This document shows, in pieces, positions 45,661-52,909 of a DNA stretch of 64,000 nucleotides. The notes below the pieces were generated by a model that made no database searches, was not told the origin of the DNA, and saw only the letters and a program-made list of their open reading frames with translations. The translations under genes and the position numbers were made by a program. Origin of the DNA: Gammaproteobacteria bacterium (GTDB lineage: Bacteria; Pseudomonadota; Gammaproteobacteria; Eutrophobiales; Eutrophobiaceae); NCBI GenBank assembly GCA_004297165.1, contig SCUJ01000008.1, positions 1 through 64,000 on the forward strand. The letters are read 5' to 3'. How positions within the stretch are numbered: the stretch's first letter is position 1; the number at the start of each line of letters is the position of its first letter.

Positions 45661-46365
45661 TCAGCGTGTGGCGATCCAGGGCTTGATGATGAAACTCAGG
45701 ACCTCGCCGAGGTTGGCGAGGAGTTCCACCCCCATGCCCTCCAGGAATTTATCCGGGTCGCTGCTGCCGATGACCAGTACGCCGCCCCAGTTCGCGCCAT
45801 GCAGCGGGACGATCACCGCCGAGGAGATCACGTCGCCGTCCACGCCGAACAGAAAGGCCTGCTGCTGCCGTTTCAACCGGCCGCTGATGGGCGAACGCTT
45901 CTCGATGATGTGTCTGAACAACTCCTTCTCCCGGATCTCCGGTCCGACAAACTCCTCGCCGGGAAACGTGTCGATGAAGGCCGGGTTGGCGAAGAGCTTC
46001 ACGATGACGCGATCCGCCCGGAAGTTGCGGCGCAGGTTCTCGTACAAAGTCGCGAAGATCTCCCGCGAATCGGTGGCGTCCATCAGGGTGAGCACCAGTT
46101 GATGCAGGCGCTTGGCGAGTTCCTCGTTCTGCCGCGCGATCTCGATCAACTCGTGCATGCGCTTGCGCAATTGCTCGTTCTGTTCGCGCAGCGCCGCCAC
46201 CTGCTTGGCGACCAGAGAAACCGCCTCGCCGCTCGGATGCGGGACCTCGATCTCCGTCAACAACTCGGGATATTCATTGAAAAACCCTGGATGCGACCTG
46301 AGATATTCCGCCACATCGTCGGCGATGCCGGTCCGGGTTCCAGGTTTTTTTGTCTGTACCGTCAT
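45661..46365 (-). CDS. DUF484 family GAF-like protein
   Basis: A 234-residue protein: an N-terminal helix pair (VAEYLRSHPGFFNEYPELL), a coiled coil (~residues 50-90), and a C-terminal GAF-like domain with VVPLHGANWGGVLVIGSSDPDKF. DUF484 genes are almost always found between dapF and xerC. Function is not established; a GAF fold suggests ligand or nucleotide sensing. The start overlaps dapF by 4 bp, and xerC follows 3 bp downstream. Confidence 0.9.
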   Translation of the reverse strand: MTVQTKKPGTRTGIADDVAEYLRSHPGFFNEYPELLTEIEVPHPSGEAVSLVAKQVAALREQNEQLRKRMHELIEIARQNEELAKRLHQLVLTLMDATDSREIFATLYENLRRNFRADRVIVKLFANPAFIDTFPGEEFVGPEIREKELFRHIIEKRSPISGRLKRQQQAFLFGVDGDVISSAVIVPLHGANWGGVLVIGSSDPDKFLEGMGVELLANLGEVLSFIIKPWIATR

Positions 46366-47192
46366 AATTCGATTTGCCCTTGATAGACCGTGGCCGCCGG
46401 ACCCGTCATCCAGACCGGATGGCCTTCGCCCTCCCAGCTTACCACCAGATGGCCGCCTTTTAACCCGATATCCACCTGCTTTTCAAGTCCCTGATGCAAC
46501 CGCCCGCAGACCATCGCCGCGCACGCCCCGGTGCCACAGGCGAGCGTCTCGCCGACGCCGCGTTCGTAAACCCTGAGCGCGATCCGCGCCGGGTCGAGCA
46601 ATTCCATGAAACCGACGTTGACCCCTTCCGGAAAGACCCCGCTCCCCTGCACGGCCCTGGCGATCCGCTCCACCTCCGCCGCCGCGCAGTCCGGCACGCG
46701 AATGACCGCGTGCGGGTTGCCCATGGATGCGGCCATGAATTCGACGCGCCCGGCGGCGGTCTCCGCCGCATAAAACGCCTGCCGCCGATCGGCCCGCAAC
46801 GGGATCCGCGCCGGTTCAAGGACCGGCACGCCCATGTTCACGCGGACCTGTCCATCCGCCTGCGGATACAGCGTGATCACGCCCTTCATGGTCGCTGCCC
46901 GGATCTCGCCGCCGTTCACGCGGCCCTGGTCGACCAGGTACTTGGCGACGCAGCGCGCCCCGTTGCCGCATTGCTCGACCTCCTCGCCCGCGGCGTTGAA
47001 GATCCGGTAACGGACGTCAATAGAGGGATCCTTGTCCGGCTCGATCAGCAGGACCTGATCGCAACCGATGCCGAAATGCCGATCGGCGAGCGTACGCACC
47101 TGTTCCGGCGCAAGCGCGATCGCCTGTCGGAAGCCGTCCAGCAGGATGAAATCGTTGCCCAGGCCGTGCATCTTTGTGAAGTGGAGTTGCAT
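46362..47192 (-). CDS. dapF: Diaminopimelate epimerase
   Basis: A 276-residue PLP-independent epimerase converting LL-DAP to meso-DAP for lysine and peptidoglycan. Both catalytic Cys are visible: EQCGNGARCVAKY and TLACGTGACAAMV. The N-terminus MQLHFTKMHGLGNDFILLDG is canonical. It is the first gene of the dapF-DUF484-xerC-hslVU-DUF971-ubiEJB run, all on the minus strand. Confidence 0.97.
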   Translation of the reverse strand: MQLHFTKMHGLGNDFILLDGFRQAIALAPEQVRTLADRHFGIGCDQVLLIEPDKDPSIDVRYRIFNAAGEEVEQCGNGARCVAKYLVDQGRVNGGEIRAATMKGVITLYPQADGQVRVNMGVPVLEPARIPLRADRRQAFYAAETAAGRVEFMAASMGNPHAVIRVPDCAAAEVERIARAVQGSGVFPEGVNVGFMELLDPARIALRVYERGVGETLACGTGACAAMVCGRLHQGLEKQVDIGLKGGHLVVSWEGEGHPVWMTGPAATVYQGQIEL

Positions 47193-47261
47193 GCAGGATA
47201 GGTTACCGCTTGTGCTATGGCGGGGAAAGCGGATTGCGCAACCTCGCGATCAGCAGACTGA

Positions 47262-47376
47262 TAAGGAAACTCTGATTACATGCGTTCGCATTGAGCCTGT
47301 CGAAATGCGCGTTTGTAAAATCAAAGGCTTCGACAAGCTCAGCCCGAATGGTGGGTGCTTATTCAGAGTTTCCTTA
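47262..47376. repeat. Nested inverted-repeat (MITE/REP-like) element
   Basis: Outer 14-bp perfect terminal repeats TAAGGAAACTCTGA (47262-47275) and its complement (47363-47376) enclose an inner imperfect 22-bp inverted repeat (47283-47304 and 47329-47350) with GAGC(C/T)TGTCGAA cores. The inner core is a motif I recall from dispersed bacterial repeats. TA flanks both ends. The element fills the dapF-rtcB gap and its right terminal repeat includes the rtcB stop codon (47374-47376). No coding capacity. Confidence 0.7.
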
Positions 47377-48570
47377 ACCCTTGACGCAGACGATCTGCTT
47401 CAGAGTATGCACCACCTCGACCAGGTCCTGCTGGTTCGCCATGACCGTGTCGATGTCCTTGTAGGCGGCGGGGATCTCGTCGATCACCCCGCGGTCCTTG
47501 CGGCATTCGACCCCGGCGGTCTGCGTTTCGAGGTCATGGATATTGTATTTCCGCTTCGCCTGCGTGCGGCTCATCCTACGGCCCGCGCCGTGGGCGGAAG
47601 AACAGAAGGATTCCGCGTTGCCGAGTCCGCGCACGATGTAGGACTTCGCCCCCATGCTGCCGGGGACGATGCCGAGATCGCCGAACCCCGCGCGGATCGC
47701 CCCCTTGCGCGTGAGATAGACCTCGCGGCCGAAGTGCCGCTCACGCTCCACATAGTTGTGATGACAATTGATCGCCTCGCGGGTCACCGTAAAAGGCGGC
47801 AGGCATCGTTGCAGGGCCTCGAGGATGAGCCGCATCATCACCCGGCGGTTTTCCATGGCGTATTCCTGCGCCCATTTCACCGCCGCGAAATAATCGTCGA
47901 AATGCCGCGCGCCCTCCTTGAAATACGCCAGGTCGCGATCCGGCAGATGCACATGCTGGCGTTCAATGTCCCGCCGCGCCAGCTCGATGAAATACGTCCC
48001 TATCCGGTTCCCGGTCCCGCGGCTGCCTGAATGCAACATGACCCAGACCTCCCCCGCCTCATCCTGACACAACTCGATGAAATGATTGCCGCCGCCCAGC
48101 GTGCCCAACTGGAGGATCCAGATATCCGCCCCCTGGTTGCGCGAGGGCGCAATGCCGGGGTGCTTGCCGAGCAGTTCCGCGAGAGGTCGTTCAAGTGTGC
48201 GAATCACGCCGCGTTCCGCAGCAGGCACATGATGAGAGTCGAAGCCCACCGGCACCGCCGCCTCGATTGCGGACCGGATCCGGGACAGATTGTCGGGCAG
48301 TTGGGAGACGGTGAGCGAGAGGCGCAGCGCGTTCATGCCGCAGCCGATATCGACCCCGACCGCGGCCGGGATGATCGCGCCGACCGTGGGGATCACCGAG
48401 CCGACCGTCGCGCCAATCCCCGTATGCACATCGGGCATCGCGGCCACATGGTTGTGGATGATGGGCAGATCCGCAAGAGCGCGGAGTTGCCGCAGTGACG
48501 ACTCGTCGACGTCGTCGGTGTAGATCTTCACCGGCACGCGACCGTCTGTAATGATCTTTTTTACCGGCAT
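47374..48570 (-). CDS. rtcB: RtcB-type RNA ligase
   Basis: A 398-residue Mn/GTP-dependent 3'-phosphate RNA ligase, close to bacterial RtcB length. Key sites are present: AAVGVDIGCGMNALRL (metal Cys), GGGNHFIELC, VMLHSGSRGTGN, and the guanylylated His in SSAHGAGRRMSR. It joins 2',3'-cyclic-phosphate or 3'-phosphate ends to 5'-OH ends, as in repair of cleaved tRNA. No rtcA, archease or rtcR is in the window. It is divergent from a DUF4258/YgiT pair. Confidence 0.94.
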   Translation of the reverse strand: MPVKKIITDGRVPVKIYTDDVDESSLRQLRALADLPIIHNHVAAMPDVHTGIGATVGSVIPTVGAIIPAAVGVDIGCGMNALRLSLTVSQLPDNLSRIRSAIEAAVPVGFDSHHVPAAERGVIRTLERPLAELLGKHPGIAPSRNQGADIWILQLGTLGGGNHFIELCQDEAGEVWVMLHSGSRGTGNRIGTYFIELARRDIERQHVHLPDRDLAYFKEGARHFDDYFAAVKWAQEYAMENRRVMMRLILEALQRCLPPFTVTREAINCHHNYVERERHFGREVYLTRKGAIRAGFGDLGIVPGSMGAKSYIVRGLGNAESFCSSAHGAGRRMSRTQAKRKYNIHDLETQTAGVECRKDRGVIDEIPAAYKDIDTVMANQQDLVEVVHTLKQIVCVKG

Positions 48571-48623
48571 GCCGGTATTTTATGACTCCAGCGCTAACCT
48601 CGCCATCAGCTTCCGGCTTGATA

Positions 48624-48637
48624 TACAATGCGTTGTA
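48624..48637. promoter_or_regulatory. Operator-like dyad between rtcB and the DUF4258 gene
   Basis: Inverted repeat TACAA (48624-48628) / TTGTA (48633-48637), within a longer near-palindrome ATATACAATGCGTTGTACAT (48621-48640). A TACAAT hexamer at 48624-48629 could be a -10 for the plus-strand toxin-antitoxin-like genes starting at 48696. Such dyads over promoters are usual autoregulatory sites of toxin-antitoxin operons, but no regulator is proven. Confidence 0.4.
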
Positions 48638-48695
48638 CATTCTCGATCAACTACGATATGGATATAACAAAACCCATAGGCGGGGTCGATAACGG

Positions 48696-49010
48696 ATGAA
48701 GCTACTGTCCTCCCTACGCGCACAACTTGCGGCAGGCAAGTTCGAATTCACGCAACATGCATTGAAGCGAGTGGTCGAACGCGACATCGGTAACGCCGAA
48801 ATCCGCGAGGCTGGGAAAAGCGCCGTCATTATCGAAGACTATCCCGCCGACAAATATGGCCCCAGTTGCCTGCTACTCGGTTTCAGCCTCGCGAATCGAC
48901 CGCTGCATATCCAGGTCGCCAGACAAGCCGGGCAGACCAACCTGAAAATCATTACACTGTACGAACCTGACCCTGCGGAATGGGTCAATTACGTGGTAAG
49001 GAGAAAGTAG
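48696..49010 (+). CDS. DUF4258 protein, putative toxin of a type II pair
   Basis: A 104-residue protein with the DUF4258 pattern: FTQHALKRVVERDIGNAEIREAG, IIEDYPADKYGPSCLLLGF, PLHIQVARQ and ITLYEPDPAEWVNYVVRRK. The family has a RelE/BrnT-like look (conserved HxxxRxxER and C-terminal YxPDxxxW), and members are commonly paired with a YgiT-type zinc-finger gene, as here (2 bp downstream). A toxin or RNase role is inferred from pairing; no catalytic evidence is visible. Confidence 0.85.
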   Translation: MKLLSSLRAQLAAGKFEFTQHALKRVVERDIGNAEIREAGKSAVIIEDYPADKYGPSCLLLGFSLANRPLHIQVARQAGQTNLKIITLYEPDPAEWVNYVVRRK

Positions 49011-49012
49011 TC

Positions 49013-49240
49013 ATGTCCAAATGCGTAATCTGCGGCAACCAGGATTTCCGCCGGGAAGAGGTGGAAGAAATTTTCCACATCGACGATCACTATGTGCTGG
49101 TTGAGCACATTCCGGCAACAGTGTGCGTCCAGTGCGGCGAAAAAACCTTCACGGCCGAAACGACCGAAGGCATTCGCAAAATGCTGCGGGAGCGGCGACC
49201 GCCGTCACGATCGGTAGCAATGGATGTATTCGCGTACTGA
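49013..49240 (+). CDS. YgiT-type zinc-finger protein, putative antitoxin
   Basis: A 75-residue protein starting at the ATG at 49013 (MSKCVICGN); the longer frame is not conserved. Two CxxC knuckles (CVICG and CVQCGE) form the zinc site of the MqsA N-terminal/YgiT family, and HIPATVCVQCGEKTF is the family signature. There is no C-terminal HTH, so unlike full MqsA it may bind the partner toxin but not DNA by itself. It follows the DUF4258 gene by 2 bp. Confidence 0.88.
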   Translation: MSKCVICGNQDFRREEVEEIFHIDDHYVLVEHIPATVCVQCGEKTFTAETTEGIRKMLRERRPPSRSVAMDVFAY

Positions 49241-49361
49241 GTTCAAAGAAATCCCTCTTTGACCACCCGCTTTCCGGCTGGAAGCGCCACACTGCCTATT
49301 GACCCGCGCAGGAACACACTCGGCTGACGTTCTCACATTTGCCTTTGACCCTGTACCGATA

Positions 49362-50024
49362 ATGAACGCCGCAGAATACGACACCTGGTACGAGACGCCC
49401 CGGGGCCGTTGGGTCGGAGAGCGGGAGACGGCGCTGATCCTCGAACAACTGCAACCGTGCCAGGGGGAGTCACTGCTCGATGTCGGCTGCGGCACCGGTT
49501 ACTTCACCCGCAATCTCGCCGCCGCCATCAATGGCCCGGTGACGGGTGTGGACATCAATCCGGAATGGGTGGCCTACGCGCGCGGCCGGGATCCCGGCAA
49601 GACAACGTACGATATTGCGGATGCGCGAGCCTTGCCTTTCGCGGACCGCAGCTTCGATCTGGCGACATCCATCACCGCCCTGTGTTTCATCGCGGAGGAA
49701 CAGACCGCCATCTCCGAGATCCTCAGGGTCGCCCGCCGCCGCTTCGCAATCGGCCTGCTCAATCGTCACAGCCTGCTCTGGCTGCGGGAAGGCAAAAAAG
49801 GCGGGGGTTACCAGGGCGCGCACTGGCACACCGTGCGTGAGGCCACGAGGCTATTCCAGGATCATCCGGTGAAAAACCTGCGGGTTAATACCGCGATCCA
49901 GATACCTACCGACAGCGAATTCGCGCGGATAATCGAGCGCCTCCTGCCCCCCACGCTCCCGACCGGCGCATTCATCCTTGTGACGGGCGACAAAGCCGAT
50001 ATGGGCAAAGGAGGATCGGACTGA
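49362..50024 (+). CDS. Class I SAM-dependent methyltransferase
   Basis: A 220-residue methyltransferase from the ATG at 49362 (MNAAEYDTWYETPRGRWVGERE). SAM motif I is LLDVGCGTGYFTRNLA and the acidic loop GVDINPEWVAYARG; motif SFDLATSITALCFI follows. It is of the Methyltransf_11/UbiE-like type. The substrate cannot be inferred. It overlaps the next gene as TGATG, so the two are translationally coupled. Confidence 0.85.
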   Translation: MNAAEYDTWYETPRGRWVGERETALILEQLQPCQGESLLDVGCGTGYFTRNLAAAINGPVTGVDINPEWVAYARGRDPGKTTYDIADARALPFADRSFDLATSITALCFIAEEQTAISEILRVARRRFAIGLLNRHSLLWLREGKKGGGYQGAHWHTVREATRLFQDHPVKNLRVNTAIQIPTDSEFARIIERLLPPTLPTGAFILVTGDKADMGKGGSD

Positions 50025-50578
50025 TGGCCAAGGTGCATCCGCGAATCGATGCAGGTTTGCAGCAATGGATTGCGCGGCAGAAGGTCTTCTTCGTGGCGAC
50101 GGCCCCATTATCCGGCGCGGGACACATCAACTGCTCGCCGCGCGGCGGCGATTTCCTGCGGGTGCTCGACGATCATACCGTCGCCTGGCTCGACCTGACG
50201 GGGAGCGGGGCAGAGACCATCGCTCATCTGAAGGAGAACGGGCGCATTGTGATCATGTTCTGCGCCTTCTCCGGCCCGCCTAAGGTCCTGCGCCTGCACG
50301 GCCGGGGCGAGGCGCTGCCGGCGGGCACGCCGGAGTTTTCCCGCCTCCGGCCACTCTTCCCGGATGCCTATGGGGATCGAGCCATCATCCGCGTGGACGT
50401 GGAGCGGATCAGCGATTCCTGCGGTTACGGGGTGCCCTTGCTGGATTTCCGCGCCGAGCGCGACAATCTGGATCGCTGGACCCGAGCCAAAGATCCGGAA
50501 GTACTCGCGCGATATCAGGCCGATCACAACACAACCAGCATCGATGGCCTGCCCGGTCTGGCGCCGTCTGAAAAATAA
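50024..50578 (+). CDS. Pyridoxamine 5'-phosphate oxidase-family protein
   Basis: A 184-residue split-barrel flavin-binding-fold protein. It begins MAKVHPRIDAGLQQWIARQKVFFVATAPLSGAGHINCSPRGG, then FLRVLDDHTVAWLDLTGSGAETIAHLKENGRIVIMFCAF and VLRLHGRGEAL, typical of the PNPOx-like clade that includes F420- and FMN-dependent reductases. Distinct from PdxH. The enzymatic activity is unknown. Coupled to the methyltransferase upstream. Confidence 0.85.
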   Translation: MAKVHPRIDAGLQQWIARQKVFFVATAPLSGAGHINCSPRGGDFLRVLDDHTVAWLDLTGSGAETIAHLKENGRIVIMFCAFSGPPKVLRLHGRGEALPAGTPEFSRLRPLFPDAYGDRAIIRVDVERISDSCGYGVPLLDFRAERDNLDRWTRAKDPEVLARYQADHNTTSIDGLPGLAPSEK

Positions 50579-50648
50579 TCCCTCGCCTCGCCATCCGCCC
50601 TGGCCCTGCGGTACAATGCTTCGCACATTTTTATCGCGGAGACTGCAA

Positions 50649-50747
50649 ATGCGCGGCGTCACTTTTACCGAACTCGGGGATCAATCCAGGCATTTTTTCG
50701 TCCTGGTCGAGGCCGGTAAATCCTGCGGTCGTTGCGCAAGTTTTTAA
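50649..50747 (+). CDS. Possible 32-residue mini-protein with CxxC
   Basis: A short open frame encoding 32 residues, MRGVTFTELGDQSRHFFVLV followed by EAGKSCGRCASF. A GGAG Shine-Dalgarno sits 7 bp before the ATG, and a TACAAT box lies about 40 bp upstream (near 50611). It is 14 bp before uppP. The CGRC knuckle near the C-terminus is not expected by chance. It could be a true mini-protein, a leader peptide of uppP or a relic of a longer gene; I do not recognise it. Confidence 0.4.
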   Translation: MRGVTFTELGDQSRHFFVLVEAGKSCGRCASF

Positions 50748-50761
50748 CGCACTGACTCCCG

Positions 50762-51568
50762 ATGACACGGCTGGATGCGATCATCCTCGGTCTGGTCGAG
50801 GGATTCACGGAGTTTCTGCCCATCTCCTCGACCGGCCATTTAATCCTCACCCGTTCCCTGTTAGGCCTGGAAGGCAAATCGATCGATGGCCTGCTTATCG
50901 TGATCCAGGGCGCGGCGGTGCTCGCGGTATGCTACGAGTATCGACGCCGCCTGTGGAACACACTCTGCAAACTGCCAGATGACCCTGTTGCGCGCCGTTT
51001 CGGCATAAACGTCGCGGTTGCGTTCCTCCCGCTTGCGGCGCTCGGGTTCTACTTCGGGGACTGGATCGAAAACCTCCTCTTCGCTCCGCTTCCTGTCGCG
51101 ATCGCCCTGATCGTTGGCGGCGCACTGATCCTCTGGGCCGAACGCCGTAAGCATATTGTGAGTCTGCACTCAGTCGACGACATAAGACCCGGCGCTGCGC
51201 TCAAGATTGGATTCTTTCAGGCGCTCGCGCTCATCCCCGGCACGAGCCGGGCGGCGGCGACGATCCTGGGCGGTCTGCTTATCGGGATGAGACGCGAGGT
51301 TGCCACCGAATTCTCGTTCTTTGTGGCCATTCCCACTTTGTTGATCGCGACTGCGTATAAGCTCTGGCAGATGCGCACCGTGCTGGATGGCGCCGAGATC
51401 GAGAACCTCCTATTGAGTTCCGTCGTCTCGTTTCTGACCGCCCTGATCACCATTCGCTGGCTGCTGCGTTTCGTGAGCCGGCATTCCTTCGTCGGGTTTG
51501 CCTGGTACCGCATCGGCTTCGGAGGGATCGTCATTCTGACGGATGTCTTTGGCCTGCTCCGCTGGTAG
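50762..51568 (+). CDS. uppP: Undecaprenyl-diphosphatase UppP (BacA)
   Basis: A 268-residue multi-pass inner-membrane phosphatase that recycles undecaprenyl pyrophosphate to the monophosphate carrier for peptidoglycan synthesis; overexpression gives bacitracin resistance. Signatures: GLVEGFTEFLPISSTGHLIL near the N-terminus and QALALIPGTSRAAATILGGL around residue 155, holding the catalytic Glu and Arg regions. About eight membrane helices. It is the last plus-strand gene before hairpin repeats. Confidence 0.96.
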   Translation: MTRLDAIILGLVEGFTEFLPISSTGHLILTRSLLGLEGKSIDGLLIVIQGAAVLAVCYEYRRRLWNTLCKLPDDPVARRFGINVAVAFLPLAALGFYFGDWIENLLFAPLPVAIALIVGGALILWAERRKHIVSLHSVDDIRPGAALKIGFFQALALIPGTSRAAATILGGLLIGMRREVATEFSFFVAIPTLLIATAYKLWQMRTVLDGAEIENLLLSSVVSFLTALITIRWLLRFVSRHSFVGFAWYRIGFGGIVILTDVFGLLRW

Positions 51569-51605
51569 ACGCCCGATGACAACCCGACATTAGTCTTACC
51601 TCCTT

Positions 51606-51732
51606 GCTTCCACACCCTCTCCCCAGCCCTCCCCCGTCCAGGGGGTGGGAGTTAAGGTTCCGTCAAGAAATAGCTGGATAGGACTTACATTCCCCTCTCC
51701 CCAAGCGGGAGAGGGGTAGGGGGAGAGGGGGG
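51606..51732. repeat. CCCTCTCCC-type hairpin repeats between uppP and the DUF4870 gene
   Basis: Two hairpin-forming sequences. The first (about 51628-51648) pairs CCCCC with GGGGG around GTCCA; the second is a perfect 10-bp stem CCCCTCTCCC (51692-51701) / GGGAGAGGGG (51707-51716) with a 5-nt loop. Related CCCTCTCCCC units flank both sides. They lie between convergent genes and could act as bidirectional terminators or be copies of a dispersed REP-like repeat. Confidence 0.55.
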
Positions 51733-51778
51733 TATCGGTCCCCTTACGAGGACCTCGAAATAGCAGGAATATTGTTTT

Positions 51779-52126
51779 TTATTTAATCAGCCTGAGTGCG
51801 AAAGGCACGCGAAACTCCTTGCCGGAGGAGGCCGCGACCGCGCCCATGATGCCGAACACCACATTGCAAAGAAACACGAGGGGCAGAATGAGCACGCCGA
51901 TGAAGAGAAACGTCAACACGAAACCGGCAAAATAACCGATGCAGGCCGTGATCGACCAGTTCAGGGACTCCTTTGCCTGATCGAGGATGTAGGCATCGTC
52001 CTTCTTGATAAGATAAAAGATCAAACCGGGGATAAAGCCGAAAAAGATGGTGCCCACCCAAATCAGCACCGCCATGTTTTTGGAATCTTGAGATACTTGG
52101 GATACTTGGGGGATTTCGTCGGTCAT
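51779..52126 (-). CDS. DUF4870 membrane protein
   Basis: A 115-residue protein with three hydrophobic segments (about residues 20-40, 58-78, 79-100) and the DUF4870 hallmark DDAYILDQAKESLNWSI. DUF4870 proteins are small membrane proteins of unknown role; several resemble Tic20-like proteins. The N-terminal QVSQVSQDS is encoded by a partial tandem repeat of GATACTTGGG on the plus strand (52090-52110). It is transcribed against the neighbouring bactofilin-like gene. Confidence 0.85.
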   Translation of the reverse strand: MTDEIPQVSQVSQDSKNMAVLIWVGTIFFGFIPGLIFYLIKKDDAYILDQAKESLNWSITACIGYFAGFVLTFLFIGVLILPLVFLCNVVFGIMGAVAASSGKEFRVPFALRLIK

Positions 52127-52464
52127 GTCGTCTCTACCTTGCAGGTTGATTGTACGGTTGTACTTCTGATTGTTATAGACAACGACGAAAACTTACTCCC
52201 TGTCCGGCTGATTTGCAACCGGGGCCGTGAGTCCGCACGGGGATCCCATCCTGGATATTTAAAACAGCAACCTGGACACCCCGGATATTGGCTACCTATA
52301 CTTTGGCTTCAAGGTAACGCAATAAAAAAGGAGGTTTCACGGATGTCCAGACGTACTCTTATATATTGTTATCGGACAAAGTGTCCGGTATACCCTAGTT
52401 GAATCTCAAAACCGCTCTTTGCCATGTGACTTCTCACAGATCATGACGACATTAAAGGATAACT
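52127..52464. other. AT-richer intergenic region upstream of the bactofilin-like gene
   Basis: 338 bp without a normal-length gene. It holds a short open frame with a strong ribosome site (52343-52402), the dyad CGGACA (52373-52378) / TGTCCG (52382-52387), and a GGATAAC stretch before the bactofilin-like ATG at 52465. Base composition changes visibly from the flanking GC-rich genes. No transposase remnant or terminal repeat was seen in it. Confidence 0.6.
52343..52402 (+). CDS. Possible 19-residue leader peptide
   Basis: An open frame of 19 codons, MSRRTLIYCYRTKCPVYPS, preceded by a near-perfect AGGAGG Shine-Dalgarno (52329-52334) 8 bp upstream of the ATG. The dyad CGGACA/TGTCCG lies inside the frame, 62 bp before the bactofilin-like gene. 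It could be a leader peptide controlling the downstream gene, a fragment, or a chance frame. The ribosome site is the only strong evidence. Confidence 0.35.
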   Translation: MSRRTLIYCYRTKCPVYPS

Positions 52465-52908
52465 ATGCGAACTGAAAGCGGAATAATTGAAGGCGACCTC
52501 GAAATCAAAGGTGACTTCGCCCTCGATGGAATGGTCACAGGAAATATCGTAGTAAACTCAGGAGGGACTCTCGATCTCCATGGCATGTGCATGAGAAACG
52601 TGATTGTTCGTTCTGGCGGTATTGCGAGACTTCACGGAATGGTAAGTGGCGATGCCATAAATGAAGGAGGCTCTCTTGAAGTGCATGGCACCGTAAATGG
52701 TGCGGTCCGAACTGTCAACGGAACAACTAACGTTTCCCCATCCGCAGTAGTTGTTCGCGGGGTATCGCAAGCAACCGGCGACAATTCGCAAGTTGTCGGG
52801 TTTATCGGTGGCGCGGCTCTCGGTGCAGCCATTGGTGGGCCGGTCGGTGCTGTCGTTGGTGGTGTCATCGGCGCAATCCTAGGCAAAGACGCTAAGGGAC
52901 TCGGCTGA
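52465..52908 (+). CDS. Bactofilin-like repeat protein with C-terminal glycine zipper
   Basis: A 147-residue protein. Residues 5-95 form a bactofilin-like beta-helix of short repeats (GDLEIKGDFALDGMVTGNI, LDLHGMCMRNVIVRSGG, ARLHGMVSGDAINEGGS, LEVHGTVNGAVRTVNGT) with a G-x-hydrophobic-x-G rhythm. Residues ~111-143 form a glycine zipper (IGGAALGAAIGGPVGAVVGGVIGAILG) capable of membrane insertion. The combination suggests a membrane-tethered polymer rather than a cytoplasmic bactofilin. The gene is AT-richer than its neighbours. Confidence 0.75.
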   Translation: MRTESGIIEGDLEIKGDFALDGMVTGNIVVNSGGTLDLHGMCMRNVIVRSGGIARLHGMVSGDAINEGGSLEVHGTVNGAVRTVNGTTNVSPSAVVVRGVSQATGDNSQVVGFIGGAALGAAIGGPVGAVVGGVIGAILGKDAKGLG

Positions 52909-52909
52909 G

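Noticed and set aside
44173-46383. 736-codon plus-strand open frame antisense to hslV, xerC and DUF484
   Set aside because: It spans several well-supported opposite-strand genes, contains no recognisable domain and is explained by GC-rich codon bias opening the complementary frame.
52088-52402. 104-codon plus-strand frame ending at the 19-codon leader-like frame
   Set aside because: Only the last 19 codons follow a good ribosome site; the earlier part overlaps the DUF4870 gene on the opposite strand and has no domain.
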